Translations under genes and position numbers: made by a program
Virus record (IMG/VR): IMGVR_UViG_3300044646_001858
Location: 1 to 26,405 of that record
Length of the DNA stretch: 26,405 bases
Strand: one strand, 5' to 3'
Origin: a virus
Shown here: positions 6,796 to 13,914 of the stretch, piece after piece
Layout of the letters: every line of letters starts with the position of its first letter
Position numbering within the stretch: position 1 is the first letter of the stretch
Notes under the pieces: model-generated
What the model was told of the DNA's origin: nothing
The model's input: the letters and a program-made list of their open reading frames with translations, nothing else
Databases searched by the model: none

Positions 6796-7360
6796 TGTCG
6801 ATTTTGTTTCCCCGCCAGAAGTTATTGCAACTACGACGGCATTTTTTGACGGGGAAATAGCACTCGATCCGGCATCAAGTGTCAGCGCCAATAAGTTAGT
6901 CTGTGCATCTAAATTTTTTACGTACGAAGACAGCGGATTAAATCAAATTTGGCGAGCTAAAAACGTTTATTTGTTTCCGCCACGGGATTTTTTACTAGGT
7001 AACGAGCAACCAGCGGACGCCTACTTGTTTAGAAAGCGGAGGCGCTTTCAAAAGTCTGCACAGCGGGTGTGGTTAGAGGAATGCAAACGAAAGTATATTA
7101 GACAAGAGTTCGACGAAGCGATCGTTTTTTTAACTTCTACAGAAGTGGCTTTGTTGACGACTCAAAAACTTGAAATTGACTTTCCGCTGTGCATACTTAG
7201 AGACAGACCAAATTTGTATATAGATACACCTGAGTTAAATAAACTTGATAACACAAGATGCCTTGGATTTGTTTATTACTTTCCCAGCTCTATAAACACT
7301 GAGAAACGTATATACGACTTTAGTAACCTCTATAGTAACCTTGGTCGGGTGTTTGTTTGA
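6782..7360 (+). CDS. Dam-like N6-adenine methyltransferase homologue with degenerate active site
   Basis: This 192-residue protein matches the phage Dam (DNA N-6-adenine methyltransferase) family in order: SPPEVI at residues 10-15, FFDGEIALDPASS at 21-33 (AdoMet-binding LDPA.S), YEDSGLNQIW at 48-57, and the strand NVYLFPPRDF at 61-70. In active members the last block carries (N/D)PP(Y/F). Here it reads FPPR, so both the catalytic Asn/Asp and the stacking aromatic are replaced. Methylation is therefore unlikely. A DNA- or cofactor-binding role, or a decaying enzyme, is the alternative. It is the last gene of the rightward cassette and its 3' end overlaps a convergent virion gene by 41 bases. 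Confidence 0.7.
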   Translation: MPLASVDFVSPPEVIATTTAFFDGEIALDPASSVSANKLVCASKFFTYEDSGLNQIWRAKNVYLFPPRDFLLGNEQPADAYLFRKRRRFQKSAQRVWLEECKRKYIRQEFDEAIVFLTSTEVALLTTQKLEIDFPLCILRDRPNLYIDTPELNKLDNTRCLGFVYYFPSSINTEKRIYDFSNLYSNLGRVFV

Positions 7361-7625
7361 TTGGATCAGGCGTATCGTAAGTTTCGTCTGGTCCAAACTT
7401 ATCATTCGCTCCAAAACCTAATCCCACGGCGGCGTTACGCATTTTGCGGAACATTCGCGTACGCATTAATCTACGGGTTCTTTCGTCAGAACCTTCCGCC
7501 CAGACTTTACCGGCTAAACGAATATCGGATCGCTGTCGATAACGGTAATCATGTTTAGCAAACGGCGCTTCGGCGTGAAAATTAACTTCACGCTCATGAA
7601 ACGAAGGACGTTTTACATTAAACAT
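7320..7625 (-). CDS. Small basic virion-cluster protein
   Basis: This 101-residue protein is rich in Arg and His, with helices around ERTRRLMRTRMFRKMRNA and a Pro/Tyr-rich tail ending QGYYRGY. It overlaps the upstream gene by 8 bases on the same strand (ATGTTTAATG), and its end converges on the rightward cassette with a 41-base overlap. No terminator separates the two units. The basic core may contact DNA or RNA. No family is recognised; a minor virion component is likely from context. Confidence 0.6.
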   Translation of the reverse strand: MFNVKRPSFHEREVNFHAEAPFAKHDYRYRQRSDIRLAGKVWAEGSDERTRRLMRTRMFRKMRNAAVGLGFGANDKFGPDETYDTPDPIKQTPDQGYYRGY

Positions 7626-8175
7626 TATATTGCATGTACTGCGAATAACCCAGCTTACCTGGATTCAACTCAGTCTTAATTGGAGGGTTAGTAGCTAACC
7701 TCATAATCTCGGGATCTAAAGCTAAATTAGTTGCGCTGCTTTCAGCCAAGCTTCGCGCTATTTGAGGACCCGCTAAAAGAGTGCGGTAAAGATCCGCAGA
7801 AGTCTTACGCCCCACATCACTTACACCTTGTGTAAAAGCTCCTGCAGATTGTAGAAGAGATTTATTTAAACCCTCAGCAGATTCTGAACCGATAAGTCCA
7901 GGTCTAAAATTTAATAATGCTGGTTCATATTTCTTTGTTAAATCCGCTAAATAATTTTTATAATCTTCACGGGTTCCAGTGACATATTCGGTCGGAGTTC
8001 TTCCGGCCATCGCACTTAAAACAGGAATAGCCTCTTTAGCTTTGGTTTCGTACGTAGTGGCTTTGTCCCCGACGTCTTTTACAAGTTCTTTTTGACGTTC
8101 ATAGGCTTCATTAGCAGCATTTTGAATTGCTTCTCGCGCAGCACGACTTTCTCTAACAGCTGGTGACTCGCCCAT
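7618..8175 (-). CDS. Helical virion protein, possibly internal/ejected
   Basis: This 185-residue protein is largely alpha-helical and Ala-rich, with long amphipathic stretches such as EAYERQKELVKDVGDKATT, and has no Cys. AGGAG lies about 14 bases before the ATG. It follows the lysozyme gene directly and overlaps the next gene. Helical, Ala-rich proteins beside a virion lysozyme are often internal or tail-tip proteins delivered with the DNA. That role is inferred from composition and place only. Confidence 0.6.
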   Translation of the reverse strand: MGESPAVRESRAAREAIQNAANEAYERQKELVKDVGDKATTYETKAKEAIPVLSAMAGRTPTEYVTGTREDYKNYLADLTKKYEPALLNFRPGLIGSESAEGLNKSLLQSAGAFTQGVSDVGRKTSADLYRTLLAGPQIARSLAESSATNLALDPEIMRLATNPPIKTELNPGKLGYSQYMQYNV

Positions 8176-8235
8176 GTGTACAAAAAACTCCTAGCTTTAG
8201 TTTACAGAAATTACCGATAAACAGTCGAGTTTCAA

Positions 8236-9483
8236 TTATCCTCGTCCGCTTAAAGGACTTGATCCTCGGGTTAGGTGCAGCAGCTGCACTTCACCTTTTC
8301 CAGGAATCTGAACACCTACAGTGTACCCACCGGCTCCTGTATCGCCATAGCTCCTGACTAATTTAGCTCCACCTGTTGTATAAATAGGGGTTCCGGCACC
8401 GACACCTATGTCGATTCCTCTGTGAAACGAACTAGCACCCGCAGTTGGGGCAGTTCGTGGACCATAAGGGCTGGTTAATGGAAGCTCGCTAGGGCGTTTA
8501 TTTCCAATGAGTAAATACTGATCTAATTCTTGAGGCGAAATAGGTTGACCACTTGCGTATCGAATATCTAAATGTGGTCCCGTACTAACACCTGTACTAC
8601 CTGTACGGGCGACAAACCCCATACCAGTCGTAGGTGTGTTTCTGCTAACTACATCATTCTCGTTTAACGATGCTTCAAGTTGAGCTGCTCGATCGTTAAA
8701 CGATTTTACAGTCGCATAACCTTCAATCAGTTGTCCGGGTATCTGCGTAATACTGGAAACAAGATCCGTATCGTCTGCCCCTGCTGCTTGAATAGCCAAC
8801 TGTTGATATTTCGCAGCAACTTCAGGATCTTCAGCAAGAGCCGCAGCTTGTAAATAATCAGCAGCTTTGTCGCCCACGGAGCTCTGAGGCCCCATCACCT
8901 TGGTGCCGAACTGTTTTAAAACATTCCCCATTGTCTCAACAAAGCTCATCCGAGGAAGTTTTGCGGGAGCTTTAGCCGTCGTAGTCGGTTGCCCTTCTAA
9001 TCCGATCGGAGATGCTTGTCCGTAAACACGCTGTAAATCACTAAAGGATTTAACAGGTTGGCCGTAATAGCTAGCACCACTTAATGTGGGTAATGATGCC
9101 CACTCTGGGGCTAATGCGGCGGACACTCGCGGACTAAAACCCTCTTTCTGAAGGACAGCGAGACCTCCTAAAGGCATTAAGCGGTTCCGGATCCCACGCA
9201 AAGCTGCTAAATCTTGTTCACGCGGACCAAAAGATCCGAGACCAAGCGCTTTTGCGTGAGATTGCCAAGTGCCAGGAAGAAATTGATACGCTCCTGCGGC
9301 AGCACTCCTATTTTTAAAAACTGTGTCGGGGTGGCGACTTAAATCGCTTAAAGTTCCACCACCAAAAGCAACGGCATAGGGATTTTTAGCTCCGGCAGTA
9401 CCTTCGGCATAACGAAGCACAGCCAATATTCGCTGAGCTTCCGGCGTAAAACGAGCTTTTTCTAAAAATTCTCTTTCGTTCAT
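8236..9483 (-). CDS. Cell-wall hydrolase: lambda-R-like lytic transglycosylase plus M23-type domain
   Basis: Residues 15-155 match the lambda endolysin R family (GH104): RYAEGTAG with the catalytic Glu at 27, FGGG at 40-43, the HP pair at 51-52, AAGAYQFLPGTW at 62-73, and EWASLP...YYGQ at 127-141. Residues about 280-415 carry M23-peptidase motifs. GSTGVSTGPHLDIRY (295-309) corresponds to the usual C-terminal HLH motif. It comes before SPYGPR...FHRGIDIG (338-360, the HxxxD zinc motif) and LLHLT (401-405), so the order is permuted. The second His of HLH is Asp306. The joining region (160-275) is helical. Two wall-degrading activities in one chain suit either a virion-associated lysin or an endolysin; no holin is visible. 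No signal peptide is seen. Confidence 0.8.
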   Translation of the reverse strand: MNEREFLEKARFTPEAQRILAVLRYAEGTAGAKNPYAVAFGGGTLSDLSRHPDTVFKNRSAAAGAYQFLPGTWQSHAKALGLGSFGPREQDLAALRGIRNRLMPLGGLAVLQKEGFSPRVSAALAPEWASLPTLSGASYYGQPVKSFSDLQRVYGQASPIGLEGQPTTTAKAPAKLPRMSFVETMGNVLKQFGTKVMGPQSSVGDKAADYLQAAALAEDPEVAAKYQQLAIQAAGADDTDLVSSITQIPGQLIEGYATVKSFNDRAAQLEASLNENDVVSRNTPTTGMGFVARTGSTGVSTGPHLDIRYASGQPISPQELDQYLLIGNKRPSELPLTSPYGPRTAPTAGASSFHRGIDIGVGAGTPIYTTGGAKLVRSYGDTGAGGYTVGVQIPGKGEVQLLHLTRGSSPLSGRG

Positions 9484-9517
9484 TGTGCGCCCTAATTTTT
9501 ATCGCCGTAATTCGATT

Positions 9518-9778
9518 CTAGACGCTTTCAGTTTGCGGTTCTTCATCGTCAAAAATACTCATGTTGGTATCTATAAGGACACCAACTTCTTGCATCACAG
9601 TCTTATAAGCTCGCTCACGACAGATCAGACGAAACACCGTGGTCCAAAAGAAGGTGTCACGCTCAGGCCCAGATTTCAGCGCGTGAGCCTTGCTTCGTAT
9701 GCGTGTCAGCGTGAACTCGTCTTCCAGGGTCAACCCGCAGGAGAGGTGGTTATGCCCCTTCGAATTTTTCCGGCCCAT
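9518..9778 (-). CDS. Small virion-cluster protein
   Basis: This 86-residue protein is mixed helical with a basic first half (MGRKNSKGHNH, RIRSKAHALKSG) and an acidic tail (DDEEPQTE). It ends 34 bases before the lysozyme gene on the same strand, so it probably belongs to the same transcript. A longer plus-strand frame covers the same DNA but lacks any domain pattern. I do not recognise the family; a structural or assembly role is inferred from position. Confidence 0.55.
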   Translation of the reverse strand: MGRKNSKGHNHLSCGLTLEDEFTLTRIRSKAHALKSGPERDTFFWTTVFRLICRERAYKTVMQEVGVLIDTNMSIFDDEEPQTESV

Positions 9779-9796
9779 GATCCGAGGTCATCTAAA

Positions 9797-9856
9797 TACA
9801 GCATAGCTGTAACAAAAAATTTCCGCTCTAGCCGTATACTAACGTTTTCTTAGTAT
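9797..9856. other. Two small hairpins in an intergenic gap
   Basis: TACAGC-ATA-GCTGTA (9797-9811) and ATACTAA-CGTTTTC-TTAGTAT (9836-9856) are perfect inverted repeats in the 104-bp gap between two minus-strand genes. Neither has a proper T-run directly after it on the minus strand. They could modulate transcript processing. Their AT content makes chance formation quite possible. Confidence 0.35.
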
Positions 9857-9882
9857 TTCTATTTAACACTATGTTACTAAAA

Positions 9883-10140
9883 TCACCACATTTTACAAGA
9901 CCAGTAACCTGGCGTTAGCTTGCTCTTCTTTTCATCGCAGTTATGACGTGCTCTGAAGTTCTTTCTACGTTCTGGATCGTCACTACGATTCTCCATGTTT
10001 GCATCACCGAAGCGAACTAAGCGCACCTGATCGCCTTCTTTTGCAGCCACAGCGTATTGTTTCCCGCCCTGAATATCACGTTTTGGAGAGTTGTAGTTTT
10101 TGAAAACTTCTCCAGCAAGACGAATTGTCATGAGACTCAT
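9883..10140 (-). CDS. Conserved small phage protein with RARHNC and YWSCK motifs
   Basis: This 85-residue protein has a short beta start, then YAVAAKEGDQVRLVRFGD, ENRSDDPERRKNFRARHNCD and the ending YWSCKMW. The ordered set (K..V.FGD, DPERR..F.ARH.C, G.WSC..W) is a pattern I associate with a widespread short family found in the morphogenesis regions of marine phages. The two cysteines and the His could bind a metal. The Shine-Dalgarno AGGAG lies 6 bases before ATG. Its precise function is not known to me; a capsid-assembly link is only suggested by context. Confidence 0.65.
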   Translation of the reverse strand: MSLMTIRLAGEVFKNYNSPKRDIQGGKQYAVAAKEGDQVRLVRFGDANMENRSDDPERRKNFRARHNCDEKKSKLTPGYWSCKMW

Positions 10141-10259
10141 GAGCTCCTAATTGATTATACCGATTGAAACCTTAAAAAGGCATTACGATCAACTTCTAAC
10201 GTTGCAACACATGAAATCAGGGTTACTATGTCACAGTTGCTTCCTGTTAAAAGCACCAA
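10141..10259. promoter_or_regulatory. Divergent intergenic region before the HTH/Dps unit
   Basis: The gap separates the leftward small protein (start 10140) from the rightward HTH gene (start 10260). It must carry a rightward promoter for the two-gene unit, because no rightward gene lies upstream for 2.9 kb. I see no convincing -35/-10 pair or hairpin. An antisense frame here looks like a shadow. Confidence 0.3.
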
Positions 10260-10529
10260 ATGACGGACAGTAAAACCCTTCTCACGATTGCGGAAACGGC
10301 AGAACTTCTTAATTGCAGCTCTGGGTTTGTCCGTAAGCGCATCGCGCTCTCTGAAGCCAACCAGCCCGGTGGGTGGCCTAAGTCGATCTATGTAAACCTT
10401 CAACCTAATGGTGCGAAGTCGCTGTATCGCGTTAATCGCACTGCTCTCGAAGAATACCTTCAAAACGCAGCACCCGCTAAAGTAGAAACGGAAGAAAACT
10501 TCGAACCCGCTGCAGCCTGCAGCTTCTGA
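10260..10529 (+). CDS. Excisionase/AlpA-type HTH DNA-binding protein
   Basis: This 89-residue protein carries a MerR/excisionase-like HTH: LTIAETAELLNCSSGFVRKR at residues 7-26, a variable loop, a YVNL..NGAKSLYRVNR wing and the closing helix TALEEYLQNA. This is the usual architecture of HTH_17-type proteins. Lambda Xis and AlpA are the known examples. No integrase accompanies it, so transcription control is more likely than excision. Its TGA is one base from the ATG of the Dps-like gene. The two form an operon, and this protein may regulate it. No clear Shine-Dalgarno site precedes the ATG. Confidence 0.7.
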   Translation: MTDSKTLLTIAETAELLNCSSGFVRKRIALSEANQPGGWPKSIYVNLQPNGAKSLYRVNRTALEEYLQNAAPAKVETEENFEPAAACSF

Positions 10530-10530
10530 A

Positions 10531-11070
10531 ATGGTTTACTCAACTTCGAGCCCTGAAGATATTTCGGGGATGCTTCAACGGCAACCTGTTGCAGTAGAAA
10601 CAATCGAAGTTGAAACGCAAGAAAGGGTCACAGTGGAGGGACTAGCTTCTCTTCTGGTGACCCTTTCATCTGCTCTAACACATTTGTACATACAATCACA
10701 TTTAATTCATTTGAACGTTGAAGGGCCTTTATTTTTGCCCGTACACGAATTTTTAAAAGGGCAGTACGAAGCCCACGTCGATCAGCTTGATAAAACCGCC
10801 GAGTTTGTTCGCACTCTCGACGTGTTCATGCCGATGTGCGAAAAAGGACTTCTTGGAGCGTGCAAGCCTTTTAAGCATGTTAAGAGCTACGAATGTCGCG
10901 ATATGCTAATGACGTATTTAAAAAACTTAGAAGATATTGGTATGCAGGCTAAAGACGTCGGTGAGTACGCGAAAGAACTGAAAGCTCCCGATGTTGAAAA
11001 TTATATGGCCGAACTCGTGGGCGAAATGTTCAAAGCTGCTTGGTTTATCAAGAGCACTCTTCGGGGTTAA
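10531..11070 (+). CDS. Dps/ferritin-like protein
   Basis: This 179-residue protein aligns with Dps four-helix bundles (usual length about 150-190). The signature is HLIHLNVEGPLFLPVHEFLK, then DQLDKTAEFVRTL. By spacing, H60, H72, D87 and E91 match the ferroxidase ligands H51, H63, D78 and E82 of E. coli Dps. The position matching D67 is Lys76, so the iron site is incomplete. The C-terminal DVENYMAELVGEMFKAAWFIKSTL fits the last Dps helix. Dps proteins oxidise iron with peroxide, and some bind DNA. The N-terminal tail (1-38) is acidic rather than Lys-rich, so DNA binding through it is doubtful. It is co-transcribed with an HTH protein inside the virion region. Its stop codon overlaps the stop of the convergent fibre gene at TTAA. 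Confidence 0.75.
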   Translation: MVYSTSSPEDISGMLQRQPVAVETIEVETQERVTVEGLASLLVTLSSALTHLYIQSHLIHLNVEGPLFLPVHEFLKGQYEAHVDQLDKTAEFVRTLDVFMPMCEKGLLGACKPFKHVKSYECRDMLMTYLKNLEDIGMQAKDVGEYAKELKAPDVENYMAELVGEMFKAAWFIKSTLRG

Positions 11071-11804
11071 ATAAGAGCCCACGCGTCAGCCGCTCGCACG
11101 TATAATCCACTTGGAAAACTACCTGAAGTAACGGTTAAGTAAACCAAAGAACCTGACGGACTTGTGCTAGCAGCTGGAAGACCGCCAGGCAATACAGATG
11201 AAGTAACAATTGCTCCCGAAGCTGAAATAGCTCCAGAAGCCATTATTGCTCCCGAAGCTGAAATAGCTCCAGAAGCCATTATTGCTCCCGAAGCTGAAAT
11301 AGCTCCAGAAGCCATTATTGCTCCAGAAGCTGAAATAGCTCCGGATGCGGATATAGTTCCGGATGCACGAATAGCTCCAGAAGCTGTTATAGCTCCGGAT
11401 GCTAAAACAGCACCGGAAGCCATAATAGTTGAACCAGCAACAGTAGCGAAACTAGCGCTACCCGCACTCCCGGCAATAGTCGCAGAGTCAGCAAACAAGG
11501 CACCTATTTTTTGCCACGCGGATCCTGTCCAGACACGCAAGTAATATGAGCTTGTGGAGCTGTCGACCCATTGCTCCCCGACAGAATTCCCAGCAAGACC
11601 AACCGGTGAGGAGTTAGGTGCAGTTGCCCCATAATGTGAGGGACCAACTTTACGGATGTTTCCGGCAGAATCTTTTACATATAAACCTGGATCGTTTGCA
11701 CCAAAACATACTGCAGGTTCACCGGCCCCTACGGATATACCACTAGGTCTATCGGAAGAATTACCAGAACGTTTTAATAAAAGAGTAACTGGAGTAGAAG
11801 TCAT
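11067..11804 (-). CDS. Tail fibre protein with hexapeptide ASGAI repeats
   Basis: This 245-residue protein has an N-terminal module (residues 5-55, LLKRSGNSS..PSG....AGEPAV..GLYVKDSAGNIRKVGP) that resembles fibre attachment heads of T4-like and cyanophage fibres. It is followed by a YLRVWTGSAWQKIG module. Residues about 125-195 are a six-residue repeat, (S/M)ASGAI, that could wind as a beta-helix or triple-beta shaft. A short beta tip follows. It lies immediately downstream of the 512-residue structural protein. Host recognition is the likely job, inferred from architecture. Confidence 0.75.
   Translation of the reverse strand: MTSTPVTLLLKRSGNSSDRPSGISVGAGEPAVCFGANDPGLYVKDSAGNIRKVGPSHYGATAPNSSPVGLAGNSVGEQWVDSSTSSYYLRVWTGSAWQKIGALFADSATIAGSAGSASFATVAGSTIMASGAVLASGAITASGAIRASGTISASGAISASGAIMASGAISASGAIMASGAISASGAIMASGAISASGAIVTSSVLPGGLPAASTSPSGSLVYLTVTSGSFPSGLYVRAADAWALI
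11209..11352. repeat. Exact 36-bp tandem repeats in the fibre gene
   Basis: Three identical 36-bp units occupy 11209-11244, 11245-11280 and 11281-11316; a fourth (11317-11352) has a few changes. Each codes for two hexapeptides. Perfect identity at third codon positions points to recent duplication or gene conversion, unlike the older repeats of the fibre at 173-1156. There are no spacers, so this is not a CRISPR array. Confidence 0.85.
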
Positions 11805-11805
11805 A

Positions 11806-13344
11806 TCAGTATGTGCCTCCGTTTATATAAAAAGACAAAGACGAAGGAGGAATTACAACACCATTACTGTACTGACCTCCGTCTAAAATTGCAGTAGCAG
11901 TGCTTGTGGCGACACCATTTGAATATGTACCGCCATCATATGTATCTTGTGGAATCCCTGCAGGATTTAAAGGATTGTATTCATCAAGTGTAAATAGTTG
12001 AAAATTAGTATCTTGTAATTCTGTAAAATCGTCTAGCTGTCCAAAGTTTAGGGTCTTAGCTACGACGTTGTATTTATCTGGATACAACAGATGCTTAGGC
12101 AAACCACTAAGCGACGGACTGTACCGTTGCCACCAAATAAAATCTTCGTTTCGTTTTAAGAAATCCGTTTGTTTTTTTAAATTTTTTTCAAACTTCTCTC
12201 TGTAATATTCATTTAATGGTTCGTCTGATGGCTGTGTAAGGTTGTATGAAGTGTTGTTAGTTAAATTAAATTTGCGCTGTAAATCCCAAAATGCGGCATA
12301 AATGTGTTTACACCATTTTGGTTGGTAGTAATATAAATTAACGTCTGAGTATATAGGCGTATCGTCGTAACTAGGAGTTCTATACGCATTAGTTAAATAA
12401 ATAAAACCGAATGTACGTACATAACCCGGAAAATCATTCGATGTAGAAACACGCTCTGCTTCAAAAGATCCCGCATCATAAAATCCAGGATCTAAATTTA
12501 AAATTTTTGTATAAGGATAACGTTGTTTCAAAGACAAATTGTAAAAGTTAAAACTCTCTCTCGCTAAAAAATCTTGGCAAGTACATTGTGTACGAATTTC
12601 AGTAGATAAAAATTCACCAACAGCCGGTGGACCCAAAGCGGGAACAGATAACTGAGTGCTTGAAACAACAGACCAACTGTTATCTTCGGAAAATGATAAA
12701 AATAAAGTATTAAATTCCGGATTAACACTCGGTTCTTTGGGTACACCGTTTAAACCCACAGCGACAACAGTGTAGTTGTTGTATCCGTAGGGTTTTTCGG
12801 TGCCATCTGAATTAAAACGATTAGAAAGCACCTCTCCTTTAAAGTACGAAATAGGCGAACCAAAATTTTGACTTAAAATAACAGCAAACGTATTTTCGTT
12901 ATATAGACTTACAGAACTTACAGAAATTCCAAAGTCAAGGAAGTTAAATGTATCTCTTGGGCGTATTCCAACGAGGTGCATACGCATATCCGCTCTTTTT
13001 GTTGGATATGCAAAAAATATCCCCGGTATATATCCGCCAACCCCTGCGGTACCAGATACATAATATTTAAAAGACGAATAAACTAAACCGGAATACGCTT
13101 GCTGCGTATACATGCTTAGTTCATAACCACGGCGCCAACGTGCCCACAATGACGCGTAATCATAATCACTAAGTAAACTGAAATCTTTTGTGTTTGTTGC
13201 TGGACGAAATCTACGTTCAAAATGAAGCGGACGTGAAAGTTGACCTTGATTATCTGCTCCAAAAACATCGTGAGGACGTTTAACGCCCTCGTTGGCCTTA
13301 AAAGAGTTGAAGTTAAAATTGTCCGACCCTTTTCGGCGGCTCAT
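11806..13344 (-). CDS. Large tail structural protein with SWIM-like zinc signature
   Basis: This 512-residue protein is rich in Tyr, Phe, Asn and Ser with mostly beta prediction, as in virion proteins. QCTCQDFLAR (C254, C256) and WCKHIYAAFWDL (C345, H347) together form the CxC...CxH arrangement of SWIM zinc fingers, with the second half matching the family's CKHI.A closely. The insert between them is about 88 residues, longer than usual. Near the C-terminus, DGG.YSNGV occurs twice and GGTY recurs at the end, suggesting a repetitive surface segment. It sits between a short virion gene and a fibre gene. Baseplate or tail-hub protein is a plausible role but unproven. Confidence 0.65.
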   Translation of the reverse strand: MSRRKGSDNFNFNSFKANEGVKRPHDVFGADNQGQLSRPLHFERRFRPATNTKDFSLLSDYDYASLWARWRRGYELSMYTQQAYSGLVYSSFKYYVSGTAGVGGYIPGIFFAYPTKRADMRMHLVGIRPRDTFNFLDFGISVSSVSLYNENTFAVILSQNFGSPISYFKGEVLSNRFNSDGTEKPYGYNNYTVVAVGLNGVPKEPSVNPEFNTLFLSFSEDNSWSVVSSTQLSVPALGPPAVGEFLSTEIRTQCTCQDFLARESFNFYNLSLKQRYPYTKILNLDPGFYDAGSFEAERVSTSNDFPGYVRTFGFIYLTNAYRTPSYDDTPIYSDVNLYYYQPKWCKHIYAAFWDLQRKFNLTNNTSYNLTQPSDEPLNEYYREKFEKNLKKQTDFLKRNEDFIWWQRYSPSLSGLPKHLLYPDKYNVVAKTLNFGQLDDFTELQDTNFQLFTLDEYNPLNPAGIPQDTYDGGTYSNGVATSTATAILDGGQYSNGVVIPPSSLSFYINGGTY

Positions 13345-13347
13345 TTA

Positions 13348-13905
13348 TCAATAGAATCCGCCTTGAGACCAGATGGTAATACCCGAAGGACTCAGACCAC
13401 CAGCGACCGATGTAGGTCCGTTACCAAGATAACCGGCACACAGAATGTAACCTTTCTCCAGGTACAGACCTTCGCCCTTACCAATCTGAATAGGAGCGAT
13501 CAGCGTGGTGTCTCCAACCTGGGGCACAGGAGCGTTAACAGCAAAAAGTTGGATTGGAAGTGGATAACCGAAGGTACTACCGCTTAAGCCGACTTCAAAT
13601 CGGCCAATCATCAAAGCAGCAGACGTGGAGGGAGCCGATTGATTCGGCGCGTACACATAGAGTGCAATATCAGCAGTTCGGATACCGCTGTTGTCCGGAT
13701 AATCTTCGTTCGAAACAATGGTTATATCTTCTACAAAAGCACCATCTTCAGTTGGGAGGTCACCCACACGGACTAATTGGATCAGATTCCCGAGACTCGG
13801 GTTGGAAGGATTAGAAACGGTTGAAGTCGCGTTTGTAATCCGAGCACCCCGTAAAAAAGGGCGGTCAATCAGACAAGGAGATTTGTTGGTGCTTGTTGTT
13901 GCCAT
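13348..13905 (-). CDS. Virion structural protein, beta-rich
   Basis: This 185-residue protein has many short hydrophobic strands (LIQLVRVGDLP, DIALYVYAP, LYLEKGYILCAGYLG) and few charges, as in tail or decoration proteins. It ends GITIWSQGGFY. The ATG lies in the TTAATCATG context with no Shine-Dalgarno site. It ends four bases before the start codon of the 512-residue gene, so the two are co-transcribed. I do not recognise a family. A tail or connector role is inferred from place. Confidence 0.6.
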   Translation of the reverse strand: MATTSTNKSPCLIDRPFLRGARITNATSTVSNPSNPSLGNLIQLVRVGDLPTEDGAFVEDITIVSNEDYPDNSGIRTADIALYVYAPNQSAPSTSAALMIGRFEVGLSGSTFGYPLPIQLFAVNAPVPQVGDTTLIAPIQIGKGEGLYLEKGYILCAGYLGNGPTSVAGGLSPSGITIWSQGGFY

Positions 13906-13914
13906 GATTAAATT

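Noticed and set aside
9485-9853. 122-codon plus-strand frame.
   Set aside because: Low-complexity basic translation without a domain; the minus-strand 86-residue gene fits the operon direction better.
10155-10463. 102-codon minus-strand frame across the HTH gene.
   Set aside because: The plus-strand HTH pattern is clear and the minus frame has no recognisable features.
11209-11352. 36-bp direct repeats considered as a CRISPR array.
   Set aside because: Units are contiguous with no spacers and lie in frame within a fibre gene.
11164-11544. Plus-strand frame of 126 codons with EIAPEAI repeats.
   Set aside because: It is the complement of the exact 36-bp fibre repeats.
12564-12746. 60-codon minus-strand frame in another phase inside the 512-residue gene.
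   Set aside because: Nested in a well-supported gene, with no start signal.
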